A stretch of DNA of 54,639 bases from Puia sp. (GCA_031292515.1 JARLGZ010000245.1:1-54639); one strand, 5' to 3'. Shown: positions 1 to 9,126, numbered from the stretch's first letter. Notes: generated by a model not told the origin, from the sequence alone. Numbers and translations are program-made.

Positions 1-336
1 ATCACCTACCCGGTCGCGGCATTTGATCATGACGAAGGCAATGCGATTTCCGGGGGTTATGAGTATACAGGGACCGCTACTCCTTCTCTGAAGGGAAAAT
101 ACCTATTCGGTGACATCCCCAATGGCAGGCTTTTCTATGTTGAAACGGCCGATCTGAAATTGGGAAGCCTGGCGCCCATCAAAGAGTGGAAACTGTCGTT
201 TCACGGCAAGCCGGTAACACTCCGGGATCTTTGCGGGCCCGGCCGGGTAGACCTTCGCTTTGGCCGCGATAAAGACGGAGAACTTTATATATTGACCAAG
301 GCAGACGGAAAAATCTACCGGCTGGTCAATCCATAA
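1..336 (+). CDS. PQQ-type sugar dehydrogenase, C-terminal part (5' end outside window)
   Basis: An open frame runs from base 1 to a TAA at 334-336 (111 residues visible), so only the C-terminus is present. The segment GGYEYTG followed by LKGKYLFGDI and GRLFYV is typical of the beta-propeller of glucose/sorbosone dehydrogenases, secreted or periplasmic proteins that oxidise sugars with PQQ. The family assignment rests on this blade and the KADGKIYRL ending, which is a common propeller-closing strand. Catalytic residues lie upstream of the window, so activity cannot be judged. It could equally be a non-catalytic propeller fused to other domains such as a cytochrome c or PKD module. Confidence 0.7.
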   Translation: MTYPVAAFDHDEGNAISGGYEYTGTATPSLKGKYLFGDIPNGRLFYVETADLKLGSLAPIKEWKLSFHGKPVTLRDLCGPGRVDLRFGRDKDGELYILTKADGKIYRLVNP

Positions 337-344
337 CCACTTTC

Positions 345-435
345 CATACCTTGATCAGTCCCATGCAGATCAGTCCCATCCTGATCTGGTCCGCCCGGAT
401 CCATTCCCCCTTGATCAGACCCGCCTGGATTGCGA
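345..435. repeat. degenerate ~15-bp tandem repeat in spacer
   Basis: Between the dehydrogenase stop and the next gene the sequence repeats a motif close to CCATGCAGATCAGTC about four to five times with drift (variants contain GATCAGTC, GATCTGGTC, GATCAGAC). It has no reading frame that looks coding. It resembles the other short spacer repeats found across this window in style but not in sequence. Confidence 0.55.
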
Positions 436-471
436 TGGTCTTGGTTTGGCTTCGAACTCATTCCCGGTAAC

Positions 472-702
472 TCAATCGTCATCCCTCATATTTTCGGTTC
501 CTTCAAAGGCGCCCGCCGACCCGTTGTGAACGGTTTCCTCCTTTACCGGCTGGTGAGGATAGACGGCGAAGTCCTCATCGATCTGTTTGTCATTGCTAAC
601 AGACAGATCTTCCCGTGTTTGCACCGGCTCCTGTTTATTTTTCCCGGCTTGGCGACGTTTTGGACGCACTGAGATCTCATTGGAAGGTATCTTCTTTTTC
701 AT
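472..702 (-). CDS. small hypothetical protein, charged and low-complexity
   Basis: A 76-residue protein starting MKKKIPSNEISV, rich in Lys, Gln, Glu and Asp. The central part SNDKQIDEDF followed by PHQPVKEE resembles short Bacteroidota proteins of unknown function that carry a conserved SND..ID.DF..YPH.PAKEE segment; this likeness is from memory. There is no signal peptide, no membrane segment and no cysteine, so a small soluble and partly disordered cytoplasmic protein is likely. The ATG at 702 is preceded by an A/T-rich stretch but no clear ribosome site. Function is unknown. The overlapping plus-strand frames look like shadows because of their odd composition. Confidence 0.6.
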   Translation of the reverse strand: MKKKIPSNEISVRPKRRQAGKNKQEPVQTREDLSVSNDKQIDEDFAVYPHQPVKEETVHNGSAGAFEGTENMRDDD

Positions 703-859
703 GGTGTTTTTTTACTTTTTTTGTTTATCAACAATATGTATTTCGGCCAGGTGCAACGTTCCGGAGACAGATGGGAAACAAATTCTCCAAAGTGTGGAAT
801 GATGGTCGACACGATCGGAAACTATATTACCAGTTGGTACGACGAACACTTTTAGAAGA

Positions 860-1069
860 TTATTGCCTCTTTCCGGATCCCGAAGATGAGGAATTCTTTT
901 TATCAGGCACCTTAGCGCCTTCAGCCCGCGCTTCGGAGAGACCGATCGCGACGGCTTGTTTCGGGTTGGTCACCTTTTTACCGTTGTGACCGCTTTTCAA
1001 TTTGCCTTCTTTCATTTCATCCATAGCCCTCTTGACCTTGGATTGCGATTCTTTTGAATACTGTGCCAT
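860..1069 (-). CDS. DUF6496 family small basic protein
   Basis: A 69-residue protein from the ATG at 1069 (MAQYSKESQSKVKRAM). The pattern YSK..Q.KV..AM.EMK.G.LKSG followed by GKKVTNPKQAVAIGLSEAR and GAKVP is the hallmark of DUF6496, small basic proteins found in many bacteria and sometimes linked to nucleoid or stress roles; no role is proven. A longer frame back to 1129 exists, but the extra 20 residues are not family-like, so the internal ATG is chosen. The C-terminus is Ser/Gly rich and ends KRQ. Confidence 0.85.
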   Translation of the reverse strand: MAQYSKESQSKVKRAMDEMKEGKLKSGHNGKKVTNPKQAVAIGLSEARAEGAKVPDKKNSSSSGSGKRQ

Positions 1070-1172
1070 ACGATATTTTTTTTGTGAATGGATAATCGGG
1101 AATCCCGATCGTAATAAAGCATTACTCAAGCAATTATGATACCACGGCCCTTAAAATCCCTCCCCCAACCCC

Positions 1173-1180
1173 TACCTTTG
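1173..1180 (+). promoter_or_regulatory. Bacteroidota -7 box TACCTTTG
   Basis: TACCTTTG fits the TAnnTTTG consensus exactly and ends five bases before the helicase ATG at 1185. Transcription should therefore start at or almost at the start codon, giving a leaderless or near-leaderless mRNA. No convincing -33 TTTG is seen. Confidence 0.6.
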
Positions 1181-1184
1181 CGGG

Positions 1185-3110
1185 ATGGATTATTTCAAAA
1201 AACTACTCGATCTCCTGAAAATCGAGCGGGATGAAGACCGGAAATCCTATCGGAAACAGACAGAGACTTCTTCCGTACCCGCGCGCAGGGCTGCCGGACT
1301 AAGCTGGTACCCGATCATTATAAAAGGATCCGAGATGAGCCGGGGAGATTACCTGACCGTGGAAATCGAGCGAACCTCCCACCTGGAAGTTCCCCACCAG
1401 TTTCGCTTCGGCGCCTCCGCGGCCATTTTCTCCAATCATGATCCGGTAAACGACCGCCTGGAAGGCACGATCACCTACCAGGGAGGAAGCCGCATGAAGA
1501 TCACCTTGAGAACAGATGAATTGCCTGAGTGGTCGGGTGATGGGAAATTAGGCGTTGACCTGCTGTTCGATGACAACAGCTATGACGAAATGCAAAACGC
1601 GCTCCGGCAGGCTTCGGCCATCCTCGAAAAACAGAAACAAAAAACGGAACTGGTCCGCTTGATAGAGGTGCTGACGGGTCAGCGGTCGCCCACGTTTCAA
1701 CCCGGCCTCGCGATCGAACAGCCCCCCTCTCTGAATGCTTCCCAACAGGCAGCATTTCATAAGATCTTATCGGCCAATGAACTGTCCATCGTACATGGAC
1801 CTCCCGGCACCGGCAAAACAACCACGCTGGTCCAGGCCATAAAAGCAATGATCCGGCAGGATTCCCGGCAGATACTGGTCGTCGCGCCCAGCAACGCCGC
1901 CGTCGACCTCCTGAGTGAGCGGCTGTCTGATGAAGGACTGAATACCCTCCGCGTGGGAAATCCCGCGCGGGTATCCGAGAGACTCATGTCTCTGACGCTC
2001 GACGGCAAGATGGCCGAGCATCCCGCCACCAAAGAGATCCGGAGACTGAAGAAACAGGCAGGCGAGTTCAGGGACATGGCTCACAAATACAAACGGAATT
2101 TCGGCAAGGCGGAAAGGGATCAGCGCAAGGCCCTCTTCGACGAAGCCCGCAGCATCATGAAGTCGGTGGAACATACCGAGCAGTATATCATCGACGACCT
2201 CCTCGCCAAAGCGCAGGTGATTACCGCGACGCTGGTAGGCGCCAACCACTACACAATACGCCCTCTCAAATTTCGAACCGTGGTGATCGACGAAGCAGGA
2301 CAGGCCCTCGAACCCGGATGCTGGATCCCCATCCTGAAAGCCGAAAAGCTAGTCCTCGCAGGCGACCATTTCCAGCTGCCGCCAACCGTGAAATCGGATG
2401 AAGCCGCCCGGAACGGCCTGGGCATCACCCTGCTGGAAAAATGTGTGAGCCTGTATCCGGAAGCTGTTGTATTGCTCGAAGAACAATACCGGATGAACGA
2501 ATTGATCATGGGATATTCCGCCGCCCGCTTCTATGAAGACCGGCTACGGGCGCACAGATCTGTAGCACATCATGTGCTTTTTCCCGGAGACCTCCCGCTC
2601 GAATTTATAGATACGGCCGGATGCGGCTTTGAAGAGAAACAGGAAGAAGGCGGAAGCACCAGCAACCCCGAAGAAGCCGCATTTCTCTTCAAACACCTGG
2701 CGCAGCTCGTAACCGATCTGAAAGACCGGTATGCCGCGGATGATTTCCCAACGATAGGCATCATCTCTCCTTACCGTCAGCAGGTGTTCCTGCTGAAAGA
2801 GCTATTGCTCAACAGCCCGCCCTCCGCGCCTTACAGGGACAAGATAGCGGCCAATACCATCGACAGCTTCCAGGGCCAGGAACGTGATATCATCTATATC
2901 AGCATGACCCGCAGCAATACGGAGGAACGGATCGGATTCCTGTCGGATATCCGCCGGATGAACGTAGCCATGACCAGGGCCCGGAAGAAACTGGTGGTCA
3001 TCGGCGACAGCGCTACCCTCTCCGGCCTTCCCTTCTACGCGGACTTTATACAGTACGCAGAGCAAAAAAACGCCTATCGAAGCGCCTGGGAATTTATGGA
3101 TGCGGGCTGA
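1185..3110 (+). CDS. SF1 helicase, Upf1/IGHMBP2-like (AAA_11/AAA_12)
   Basis: A 641-residue superfamily 1 helicase, expected to be an ATP-driven DNA or RNA unwinding enzyme in the cytoplasm. It has an N-terminal beta-rich region (about 1-130) like the OB/1B region of IGHMBP2 and Upf1, then motif I GPPGTGKTTT (about 205-214), motif II VIDEAGQ (about 367), motif III GDHFQLPPT (about 393), a PYRQQV motif (about 528), motif V DSFQGQERD (about 559) and motif VI NVAMTRARKK (about 593). All catalytic motifs are intact and the length is normal for the bacterial family. The ATG follows a -7 box at very short distance. The gene stands alone on the plus strand. The cellular substrate cannot be told from sequence. 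Confidence 0.93.
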   Translation: MDYFKKLLDLLKIERDEDRKSYRKQTETSSVPARRAAGLSWYPIIIKGSEMSRGDYLTVEIERTSHLEVPHQFRFGASAAIFSNHDPVNDRLEGTITYQGGSRMKITLRTDELPEWSGDGKLGVDLLFDDNSYDEMQNALRQASAILEKQKQKTELVRLIEVLTGQRSPTFQPGLAIEQPPSLNASQQAAFHKILSANELSIVHGPPGTGKTTTLVQAIKAMIRQDSRQILVVAPSNAAVDLLSERLSDEGLNTLRVGNPARVSERLMSLTLDGKMAEHPATKEIRRLKKQAGEFRDMAHKYKRNFGKAERDQRKALFDEARSIMKSVEHTEQYIIDDLLAKAQVITATLVGANHYTIRPLKFRTVVIDEAGQALEPGCWIPILKAEKLVLAGDHFQLPPTVKSDEAARNGLGITLLEKCVSLYPEAVVLLEEQYRMNELIMGYSAARFYEDRLRAHRSVAHHVLFPGDLPLEFIDTAGCGFEEKQEEGGSTSNPEEAAFLFKHLAQLVTDLKDRYAADDFPTIGIISPYRQQVFLLKELLLNSPPSAPYRDKIAANTIDSFQGQERDIIYISMTRSNTEERIGFLSDIRRMNVAMTRARKKLVVIGDSATLSGLPFYADFIQYAEQKNAYRSAWEFMDAG

Positions 3111-3239
3111 CAAGGGGAAATCGCTGCCCCAATCCACGTAATCGGCGGGCTCTCCCAACACATTGACCCGGACCTTCCAACGAATGGATGGGTCTTTCGA
3201 ATCCAATAACCGGGATATGACCTGTTCGATGCGGGACAT
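3111..3239 (-). pseudogene. N-terminal remnant of a larger gene, cut by the helicase 3' end
   Basis: From an ATG at 3239 the minus strand encodes MSRIEQVISRLLDSKDPSIR and then WKVRVNVLGEP, which looks like the start of proteins with the pattern 'LL..DPSIRWKV...VL' (squalene-cyclase-like or prenyltransferase-repeat proteins; recalled, not searched). After about 43 codons the frame continues only as antisense to the helicase end, where it has no family-like character. This suggests that the rest of the gene was lost when the two ends were joined. It sits 32 bases downstream of the Pro/Ala-rich gene as an operon partner would. It could instead be a chance frame. Confidence 0.4.
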
Positions 3240-3271
3240 GCCCCAAAAAATACGACAAAAAAAGAAAATCG

Positions 3272-3862
3272 TCAGGATTTCCCCGTTTCGAAATACGGTA
3301 TCTCATCGTGGGATTCCTTCTCTTTCTGCTGCCAGTAGGCCAGGGTCACGACATGATCGCCACCGGGTGCGCGCAACAACCTGCCAAATACCGCATTGAT
3401 AGGGTTAAACGTGGTATCGGTCACCCCAATGGTGTAAGTAGTTAGTAGTGAAACCGACGAAGAAGGTTCATCGAGGCGATTGGAAGAGACAGTATGATGG
3501 AGATTGTAGTCAGCAATGAGTGGGTCGCCGTCGGTTCTAAGTGGCGTTGTAGTGGTGGATTCGGTCGTAGATGACGAGGCTGCCGCGACCGGCGCCGCAT
3601 TCCCGGTGGAGGCAACGGGGGCAGGTGAAGACGCGCCGGGTATGGGCGCCTGCGCAACAGCCGGAGCCGGAACAGCCGGAGCGGGGCCCACCGGACCAGC
3701 AGCCGCTTTCGGAGGGGGACTGGGGACTCTTACAACCGTATATCCGTTATAAGCCAACAGCACCTGCAGGAAAGCCGCCCGCTGTTCCGGCACATTCTTT
3801 TCGACGATGGCACATTTGACACCATCCAGTTCTTCGAATAAATGATTTTGATTGATTGCCAT
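3272..3862 (-). CDS. hypothetical protein with Pro/Ala-rich linker
   Basis: A 196-residue protein, ATG at 3862. An N-terminal module (about 1-47, FEELDGVKCAIVEKN, LLAYNGYTVV) is joined by a Pro/Ala/Ser/Thr linker (about 48-105) to a C-terminal part with TIGVTDTTFNPINAVFGR and LAYWQQKEKESHDEIPYFE. Similar two-part proteins occur in related Bacteroidota (from memory), with no known function. There is no signal peptide. It lies 48 bases downstream of nuoN on the same strand and may be co-transcribed with complex I genes. Part of the linker, about 3440-3540, encodes an odd segment (DYNLHHTVSSNRLDE) whose DNA resembles the heptamer spacer repeats seen elsewhere here. Confidence 0.75.
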   Translation of the reverse strand: MAINQNHLFEELDGVKCAIVEKNVPEQRAAFLQVLLAYNGYTVVRVPSPPPKAAAGPVGPAPAVPAPAVAQAPIPGASSPAPVASTGNAAPVAAASSSTTESTTTTPLRTDGDPLIADYNLHHTVSSNRLDEPSSSVSLLTTYTIGVTDTTFNPINAVFGRLLRAPGGDHVVTLAYWQQKEKESHDEIPYFETGKS

Positions 3863-3910
3863 GTTGATGATACCGTTATGATGATCCTCTGATACGATCG
3901 CCTTTTAAAA

Positions 3911-5320
3911 CTATCGCGCTATCAGCGAATGCATGTATTGATATGCCCCGCTGGCCAAACCGGTCACCAGGATCCCACCGACACAAACGGTCAGTGCTAT
4001 CTTCGCCGGCATGCCCGTCCGCATCTTTTCCACCGGTTCCCTGCTTTCATCCATGAACATCGCCTTGACGATCCGCAGGTAATAGTATAAAGAGATGACC
4101 ATATTTAATGCCGCCAGGGCAATGAGCCAGTAATGAGCCTTCCCGGCGCCCGCCAGCAGTAAAAAGAATTTACCAAAGAAGCCGGCCGTCGGAGGAATTC
4201 CTGCCAGGGAGAACAAAGAGATCGCCAGCACCCAGCTTAGGGCCGGATGGCTCTTATAAAAACCCTTGTAATCGTCTATGCGTTCCCTTCCGGCCCGGGC
4301 GCTCATCAACGCCACAACCCCAAAAGCGCCGAGGTTGGAGAAAATATAGATCAGCAGGAAATAAATCACGGCACTCCTGCCTTCCGCTGATTGCCCGCCG
4401 ATGCCGATCAGGATGAACCCCATCTGTGAGATCGAGGAAAACGCGAGAAACCTTTTCATATTCTGCTGCCGGAGAGCAAACAGGTTCCCCACGATGATCG
4501 TGAGGATCGAAAGAAGGAAGAGGATAGGAACCCAGGTGTCTCCAGGCGATTTAAAAACCGTATACAAAACGGGCGTCAGTACAAACAGGATAGCCGCCTT
4601 CGAGACAACCGAAAGATAGGATGTGACAGCCACCGGGGCGCCTTCGTATACATCTGCCGTCCACAGGTGAAAAGGCACGACGGATATCTTAAAGGCAAAG
4701 CCGGTCAGCACCAGGATCATCGAAAATAGTTGCAAGGGATCTCCGTCCAGCCGCTGGGGCAATATCGCAAATTCGATGGTACCCGTCGTACCATACAGCA
4801 TGGAAATACCGAACAAAAGCAATCCGGAGGAAAAGGCGGAAGACAGGATAAACTTGATGGCCGCTTCGGAAGACGGCTTCTTGTCCAGGTCAAAGTTGAC
4901 GAGGGCGGCGAGCGGAATCGTTGAGAGCTCCAATCCCACGAAGAACAGGAGCAGGTTTCCGGCAGAGATCATAAAGAACATCCCCAGCAAGGTCGAAAGC
5001 AGCAATATATAAAATTCGACGACATGTTTGTGTTGCCTCAGCCAGTCATAGGCCTGCAGCGAAATAATCAGGGTACCCAGGCTGAGCATATTCTTCTCCA
5101 ATATCCGCAGAGGGTCGGTTTGAAAACTGTTGCCAAACAAGTTCCCCGGCCGGATACAAAAGAAACCGGCGGCCAGGTTGAACAACAATAAACCGTTGAT
5201 AAGCCGCAACAGGGTCTCATTACTTCTCTGCTTATTCCCGATCTTCAGGAATAATAGCACAATGATGAGCAGCCCGACCAGCAATTCCCCCTTCATCAAC
5301 GCAAAGAAATCTTTCGGCAT
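3911..5320 (-). CDS. nuoN: NADH-quinone oxidoreductase subunit N
   Basis: A 469-residue, highly hydrophobic protein with about 14 membrane helices. It is an antiporter-like subunit of the complex I membrane arm and takes part in proton pumping. Family traits include the conserved region GNLLLFFVGLELSTIPL, the TM7-8 segment with AFKISVVPFHLWTADVYEGAPV, where the lysine and histidine of the antiporter fold are expected, and FSSISQMGF. Length fits NuoN. It is the last nuo gene, separated from nuoM by an unusually long 270-bp spacer full of short repeats. Confidence 0.97.
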   Translation of the reverse strand: MPKDFFALMKGELLVGLLIIVLLFLKIGNKQRSNETLLRLINGLLLFNLAAGFFCIRPGNLFGNSFQTDPLRILEKNMLSLGTLIISLQAYDWLRQHKHVVEFYILLLSTLLGMFFMISAGNLLLFFVGLELSTIPLAALVNFDLDKKPSSEAAIKFILSSAFSSGLLLFGISMLYGTTGTIEFAILPQRLDGDPLQLFSMILVLTGFAFKISVVPFHLWTADVYEGAPVAVTSYLSVVSKAAILFVLTPVLYTVFKSPGDTWVPILFLLSILTIIVGNLFALRQQNMKRFLAFSSISQMGFILIGIGGQSAEGRSAVIYFLLIYIFSNLGAFGVVALMSARAGRERIDDYKGFYKSHPALSWVLAISLFSLAGIPPTAGFFGKFFLLLAGAGKAHYWLIALAALNMVISLYYYLRIVKAMFMDESREPVEKMRTGMPAKIALTVCVGGILVTGLASGAYQYMHSLIAR

Positions 5321-5590
5321 AAAGTCCTGTATTACTTCCTATAAAATCTATCGTCTCTTTTGCATAATCTATCCTCTCTTTTGAACCCTCTCATAGTCCT
5401 CCAATCCTGCTTGTCACCTCTTGCTTGTCTCCTCCTGCCTGTCTCCCGAACCGGTCGGGCCAGCTCCAGGCGATCCAATCAACTCCGAACTGACGAAACC
5501 GAATCCCAACCGGTCAAACCCAATACCAACCGGATCAAACCGGCTTTAAACCGTTCAGGCCGGATCCAAACCGACCAGCCTATACTATGG
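5321..5590. repeat. repeat-rich nuoN/nuoM spacer
   Basis: This 270-bp gap inside the operon holds no plausible gene. Near 5338-5385 a unit of about 21 bases is present twice (ATAAAATCTATCGTCTCTTT and ATAATCTATCCTCTCTTT). From about 5440 to 5575 short variants of AACCGG/AAACCGGTC recur many times, as in decayed tandem repeats. The stretch is strongly pyrimidine-rich on the plus strand in its first half. Confidence 0.55.
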
Positions 5591-7108
5591 TCAGTGTGCT
5601 GCGCCGACCACTCTAAGCATGATCGACTCCCCTGCCGGCGCAATCAGACCGTTCAGCCAGAAAGGCGCCACGCCGATGACCACGATCCCGATAACCAGGA
5701 TGGCAATAGCCAGTCTTTCGTTCCAGGCAGCGTCCTTCAGCGCGCCGGCTTGATCCCTGACCGCAGACCCGCCCCCCCCCATGATCGTCTGCCCGACAGC
5801 CCTCAGGATGTATACCGCAGTTACGACGATAGAACCGCAAGCCGCAATGGTCGCCCAACGATAAAACGCATCCACGCGCTGCCAGGAACCCATAAAGACC
5901 GTTAACTCGGCGACAAAACCGCTGAGCCCGGGTAAGCCCAGCGAACAGAGACCCGCCAGCACAAAAGCCGTGGACAGAAAGGGCATCATCTTCAGCAGGC
6001 CTCCCAACTTCGCTACAGCCCGTGTATGCGTCCGGTCATAGATCATGCCGATACAGGCGAAGAAGAGGGCCGTCATCAGGCCATGCGATACCATTTGCAG
6101 GACAGCACCATTGATCGACGTTTGCGTCAGCATGCCGATACCGAGCAGTACGAAGCCGCAATGGCTGACGGAAGAATACGCGTTGATATACTTCAGGTCT
6201 GTCTGCATCATCGTAGCAAAGGCGCCGTATAAAATGGCGATGGCAGAGAGCAGTACGATGACACCCGAGTAATAGTGCGCCGCGGCAGGCAGCAGGTAGG
6301 TAGCGACCCGCAGACACCCGTAGCCGCCCAGTTTCATCGAAATCCCGGCGAGAAACATCGAAGCCGCCGTCGGCGCAGAAGAATGCCCGTCCGGAACCCA
6401 GGTATGAAAGGGGAATAACGCGGCGAATACGCCAAATCCTATAAAAATAAAGGGGAAGATCCATTTCTGCGTTTCAACGGGAATGTTCATCCGCGCAATC
6501 TGCAATAAGTCGAAACTATGCATACCGCGGCCGGCGCCCGCCTGAAAATAGATGCCCGCCAATCCCACGAACACCAGCGCCGAACCACCCATCAGCATCA
6601 ACACCAGCTTTGTAGCCGCATATTCTTTTGAGGTCGCCGTACTGCTGCCCCAGATGCCGATCAGCAGGAATTTCGGGATCACCGCCATCTCCAGGAAGAA
6701 GAACATCGTAAACAGATCCAGCGAAACGAAAAATCCGTAAGCACCTGCACTCAGAAGCAGAAGCAGGAAAAAGAACTCCTTGCTCAGCATCTTCAGATTC
6801 CAGGATACCAATACTCCGGCAAATACGATCAGCGAAGTAAGCAGGAGCATGGCCACCGAAATGCCGTCTACCCCTGTATGATAGTGGATCCCGAGAGGAG
6901 CATACCACACGGGATCGTTCTGAAAGAGCATCTCCGCGGTATTTCCCGAAGCCCGCTCCTTCCAATACAAACACAACAGGACAACACAAGCGCCAACCTG
7001 CAGGAAGCTACCCGCCGCGGCAACGAGCCTAACCGGCTTATCTCCCTTGCAGACGAGAAGGGCTAGCGAAGTGAGAAAAGGCAGCAGGATAAGCAGGCTT
7101 AGATTCAT
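5591..7108 (-). CDS. nuoM: NADH-quinone oxidoreductase subunit M
   Basis: A 505-residue polytopic membrane protein, an antiporter-like proton-pumping subunit of complex I. Clear NuoM marks are YHTGVDGISVAMLLLTSL near 75, FFLEMAVIPKFLLIGIWG near 135-155 with the essential glutamate, FPFHTWVPDGHSSAPTAASM (about 230-250) with the lysine-histidine helix region before it, and AYSSVSHCGFVLLGI. Length matches the family. The start codon overlaps the nuoL stop by four bases (ATGA), indicating translational coupling. Confidence 0.97.
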   Translation of the reverse strand: MNLSLLILLPFLTSLALLVCKGDKPVRLVAAAGSFLQVGACVVLLCLYWKERASGNTAEMLFQNDPVWYAPLGIHYHTGVDGISVAMLLLTSLIVFAGVLVSWNLKMLSKEFFFLLLLLSAGAYGFFVSLDLFTMFFFLEMAVIPKFLLIGIWGSSTATSKEYAATKLVLMLMGGSALVFVGLAGIYFQAGAGRGMHSFDLLQIARMNIPVETQKWIFPFIFIGFGVFAALFPFHTWVPDGHSSAPTAASMFLAGISMKLGGYGCLRVATYLLPAAAHYYSGVIVLLSAIAILYGAFATMMQTDLKYINAYSSVSHCGFVLLGIGMLTQTSINGAVLQMVSHGLMTALFFACIGMIYDRTHTRAVAKLGGLLKMMPFLSTAFVLAGLCSLGLPGLSGFVAELTVFMGSWQRVDAFYRWATIAACGSIVVTAVYILRAVGQTIMGGGGSAVRDQAGALKDAAWNERLAIAILVIGIVVIGVAPFWLNGLIAPAGESIMLRVVGAAH

Positions 7109-9090
7109 GTATGCAGATGATTAAAATAGTACACAAACAGGAGGACCAACCCAAATGCCCCCGCAAAGAAATACAGCATATACTGCTGAAGACGCCCCGA
7201 CTGTATCCCCCGGATCAGCCACGCAACCTTCGCGACAATGAGCGCCAGCCCGTTCATCAATCCATCGATGATATGTTTATCCACCCATGCCGCCGGCCTT
7301 CCGACGAGGGGAAAGACGATTTTTTTGGTGATAAAAATATAGGCTTCGTCGATATAGAATTTCTGATACACGACCTGGTATAACCTGCCCAAACCAATTT
7401 TCAACTTCTCCGCACGATCGTTTCCCCGCCGGTAAAGCCACCCCGCCAGCAGGATTGCCCCCAACGCCAGGGATACCGGCAGGATGGAGAACGACAAAGG
7501 AGTATGACTATCATGGGGCCGTTCATCCGGAACGATAAAACGCGAAAAAGGCACCAGACCGGCCAGCAAGGCCCCCGCGCTCAAAACGACCAGCGAGAAT
7601 TTCATGCCGGGTGACCCTTCCAATCCCCCTTCAGGGGAACTCAACGCCTCTCCCGCACTATGAGATCCGTCATTTCGATCGGGTATACGGCTCTCATGCC
7701 AGAATATCGAAAAATATAAACGAAACATATAAAAAGCCGTGATCGCCGAAACGACCAGGCCGATGCCATACACCAAAGCATTCGAACGCCAGGCGGCCAA
7801 CAGGATCTCCTCCTTGCTGAAGAAGCCGGAGAAGGGAGGAATGCCTGCAATGGCCAGACAGCCTATCAGAAAGGCTATATGCGTGAACGGCATCCTCTTC
7901 CTCAGACCACCCATCTCTTTCAGCTCATTGCTATGTACCACATGAATGATCGAGCCTGCACAAAGAAAGAGCAGCGACTTAAAAAAAGCATGGGTGAACA
8001 GGTGGAAAAGAGAAGCCGTATAGCCGAGCCCAGCTTCCCCGCCCTGTCGGGCGACGCCCAAGGCAAACATCATATAGCCGATCTGTGACATGGTGGAGAA
8101 AGCAAGGACCTTCTTGATATCCGTCTGCGTACAGGCCACGATGGCCGCAAAAGCCGCGGACAACGCACCGACCCAGGTAACGATCTGCAATACCGGCGGG
8201 TCCATGGAAAAGACAGGGAACAACCTCGCCACCAGGTAGACACCGGCCACGACCATCGTCGCCGCATGAATCAGGGCGGACACGGGCGTCGGACCTTCCA
8301 TGGCATCGGGTAACCAGATATGCAGCGGGAACATCGCGGACTTCCCGGCCCCCCCGATAAATACCAGGCCCAGGGCCCAGCCCAGCAGCGAGATACCCAG
8401 GAAAGAAGCGGCGGTGATACCCGCAAATTGCGGAGAGCCGGCATCGGTGAGCCGGGCTATCAGCGTATTGAAATCCAGGGTACCCGCCTGGAAAGCCAGG
8501 ATCAGGATGCCGATCAGGAAACCCAAATCCGCAAACCTCGTCACGATAAAGGCTTTCTTGGCCGCCGAGACCGCGGCGGGCCGGTCATAATAGAACCCGA
8601 TCAATAAATAAGAGGAAAGCCCCACCAACTCCCAGAAGATATAAGTCTCCAATATATTCGAAGCGGCAACAAGACCAAGCATGGAAAAAGTAAAGAGAGA
8701 GAGAAACGCATAATAGGTGGTGAACCTTTCCTCCCCCTTCATATACCCGAGACTAAAAATATGCACCATCAACGAGACAAAAGTTACGACGACCAGCATC
8801 ATCACCGAGATCGGATCCAGCAGGATGCCCATGTCAACGGACAGACCCGGGGAAAAAATAAGCCAATTATACCTAACGGGAACGATCTGCCGGTAAACAC
8901 CGTCCACCAGCCCGTCGACAAAGAAATACCTCCACGCCGCATACAAAGCCAGCGTGCAGGAGACCAGCATCAGCACCGACGCAATCAGACCCGCACTCTT
9001 ACGAAGACGGTTTCGGCCTGCCAATCCGAGCAATAGGAACGCGGCCAGCGGCAGCAGGGGAATCAATAATATATAGTCGGCATAGTGCAA
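7105..9090 (-). CDS. nuoL: NADH-quinone oxidoreductase subunit L, TTG start
   Basis: A 661-residue protein, the distal antiporter-like subunit of complex I with the long lateral helix. Motifs include SVDMGILLDPISVMMLVVVT, FWELVGLSSYLLIGFYYDRP, GKSAMFPLHIWLPDAMEGPT (about 240-260) and AFSTMSQIGYM. It is a little longer than E. coli NuoL. The only in-frame start ahead of the conserved N-terminus is TTG at 9088-9090; an in-frame TAG lies three codons upstream and AGGA precedes the TTG by six bases, so TTG initiation is well supported. It overlaps nuoM by four bases and is separated from nuoK by a tandem repeat. Confidence 0.96.
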   Translation of the reverse strand: MHYADYILLIPLLPLAAFLLLGLAGRNRLRKSAGLIASVLMLVSCTLALYAAWRYFFVDGLVDGVYRQIVPVRYNWLIFSPGLSVDMGILLDPISVMMLVVVTFVSLMVHIFSLGYMKGEERFTTYYAFLSLFTFSMLGLVAASNILETYIFWELVGLSSYLLIGFYYDRPAAVSAAKKAFIVTRFADLGFLIGILILAFQAGTLDFNTLIARLTDAGSPQFAGITAASFLGISLLGWALGLVFIGGAGKSAMFPLHIWLPDAMEGPTPVSALIHAATMVVAGVYLVARLFPVFSMDPPVLQIVTWVGALSAAFAAIVACTQTDIKKVLAFSTMSQIGYMMFALGVARQGGEAGLGYTASLFHLFTHAFFKSLLFLCAGSIIHVVHSNELKEMGGLRKRMPFTHIAFLIGCLAIAGIPPFSGFFSKEEILLAAWRSNALVYGIGLVVSAITAFYMFRLYFSIFWHESRIPDRNDGSHSAGEALSSPEGGLEGSPGMKFSLVVLSAGALLAGLVPFSRFIVPDERPHDSHTPLSFSILPVSLALGAILLAGWLYRRGNDRAEKLKIGLGRLYQVVYQKFYIDEAYIFITKKIVFPLVGRPAAWVDKHIIDGLMNGLALIVAKVAWLIRGIQSGRLQQYMLYFFAGAFGLVLLFVYYFNHLHT

Positions 9091-9126
9091 GTTGTCCTAT
9101 AAAATTTAAAGGTTCCTATCAAAAAT

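Noticed and set aside
3111-3306. Additional minus-strand frame starting at 3306 next to the remnant
   Set aside because: Its composition is not protein-like and it only overlaps the remnant and the Pro/Ala-rich gene 3' end.
5440-5575. Small coding gene in the nuoM-nuoN spacer
   Set aside because: The open frame there (Asn/Arg/Thr/Gln-rich) results from the AACCGG-type repeats and runs on antisense into nuoM.
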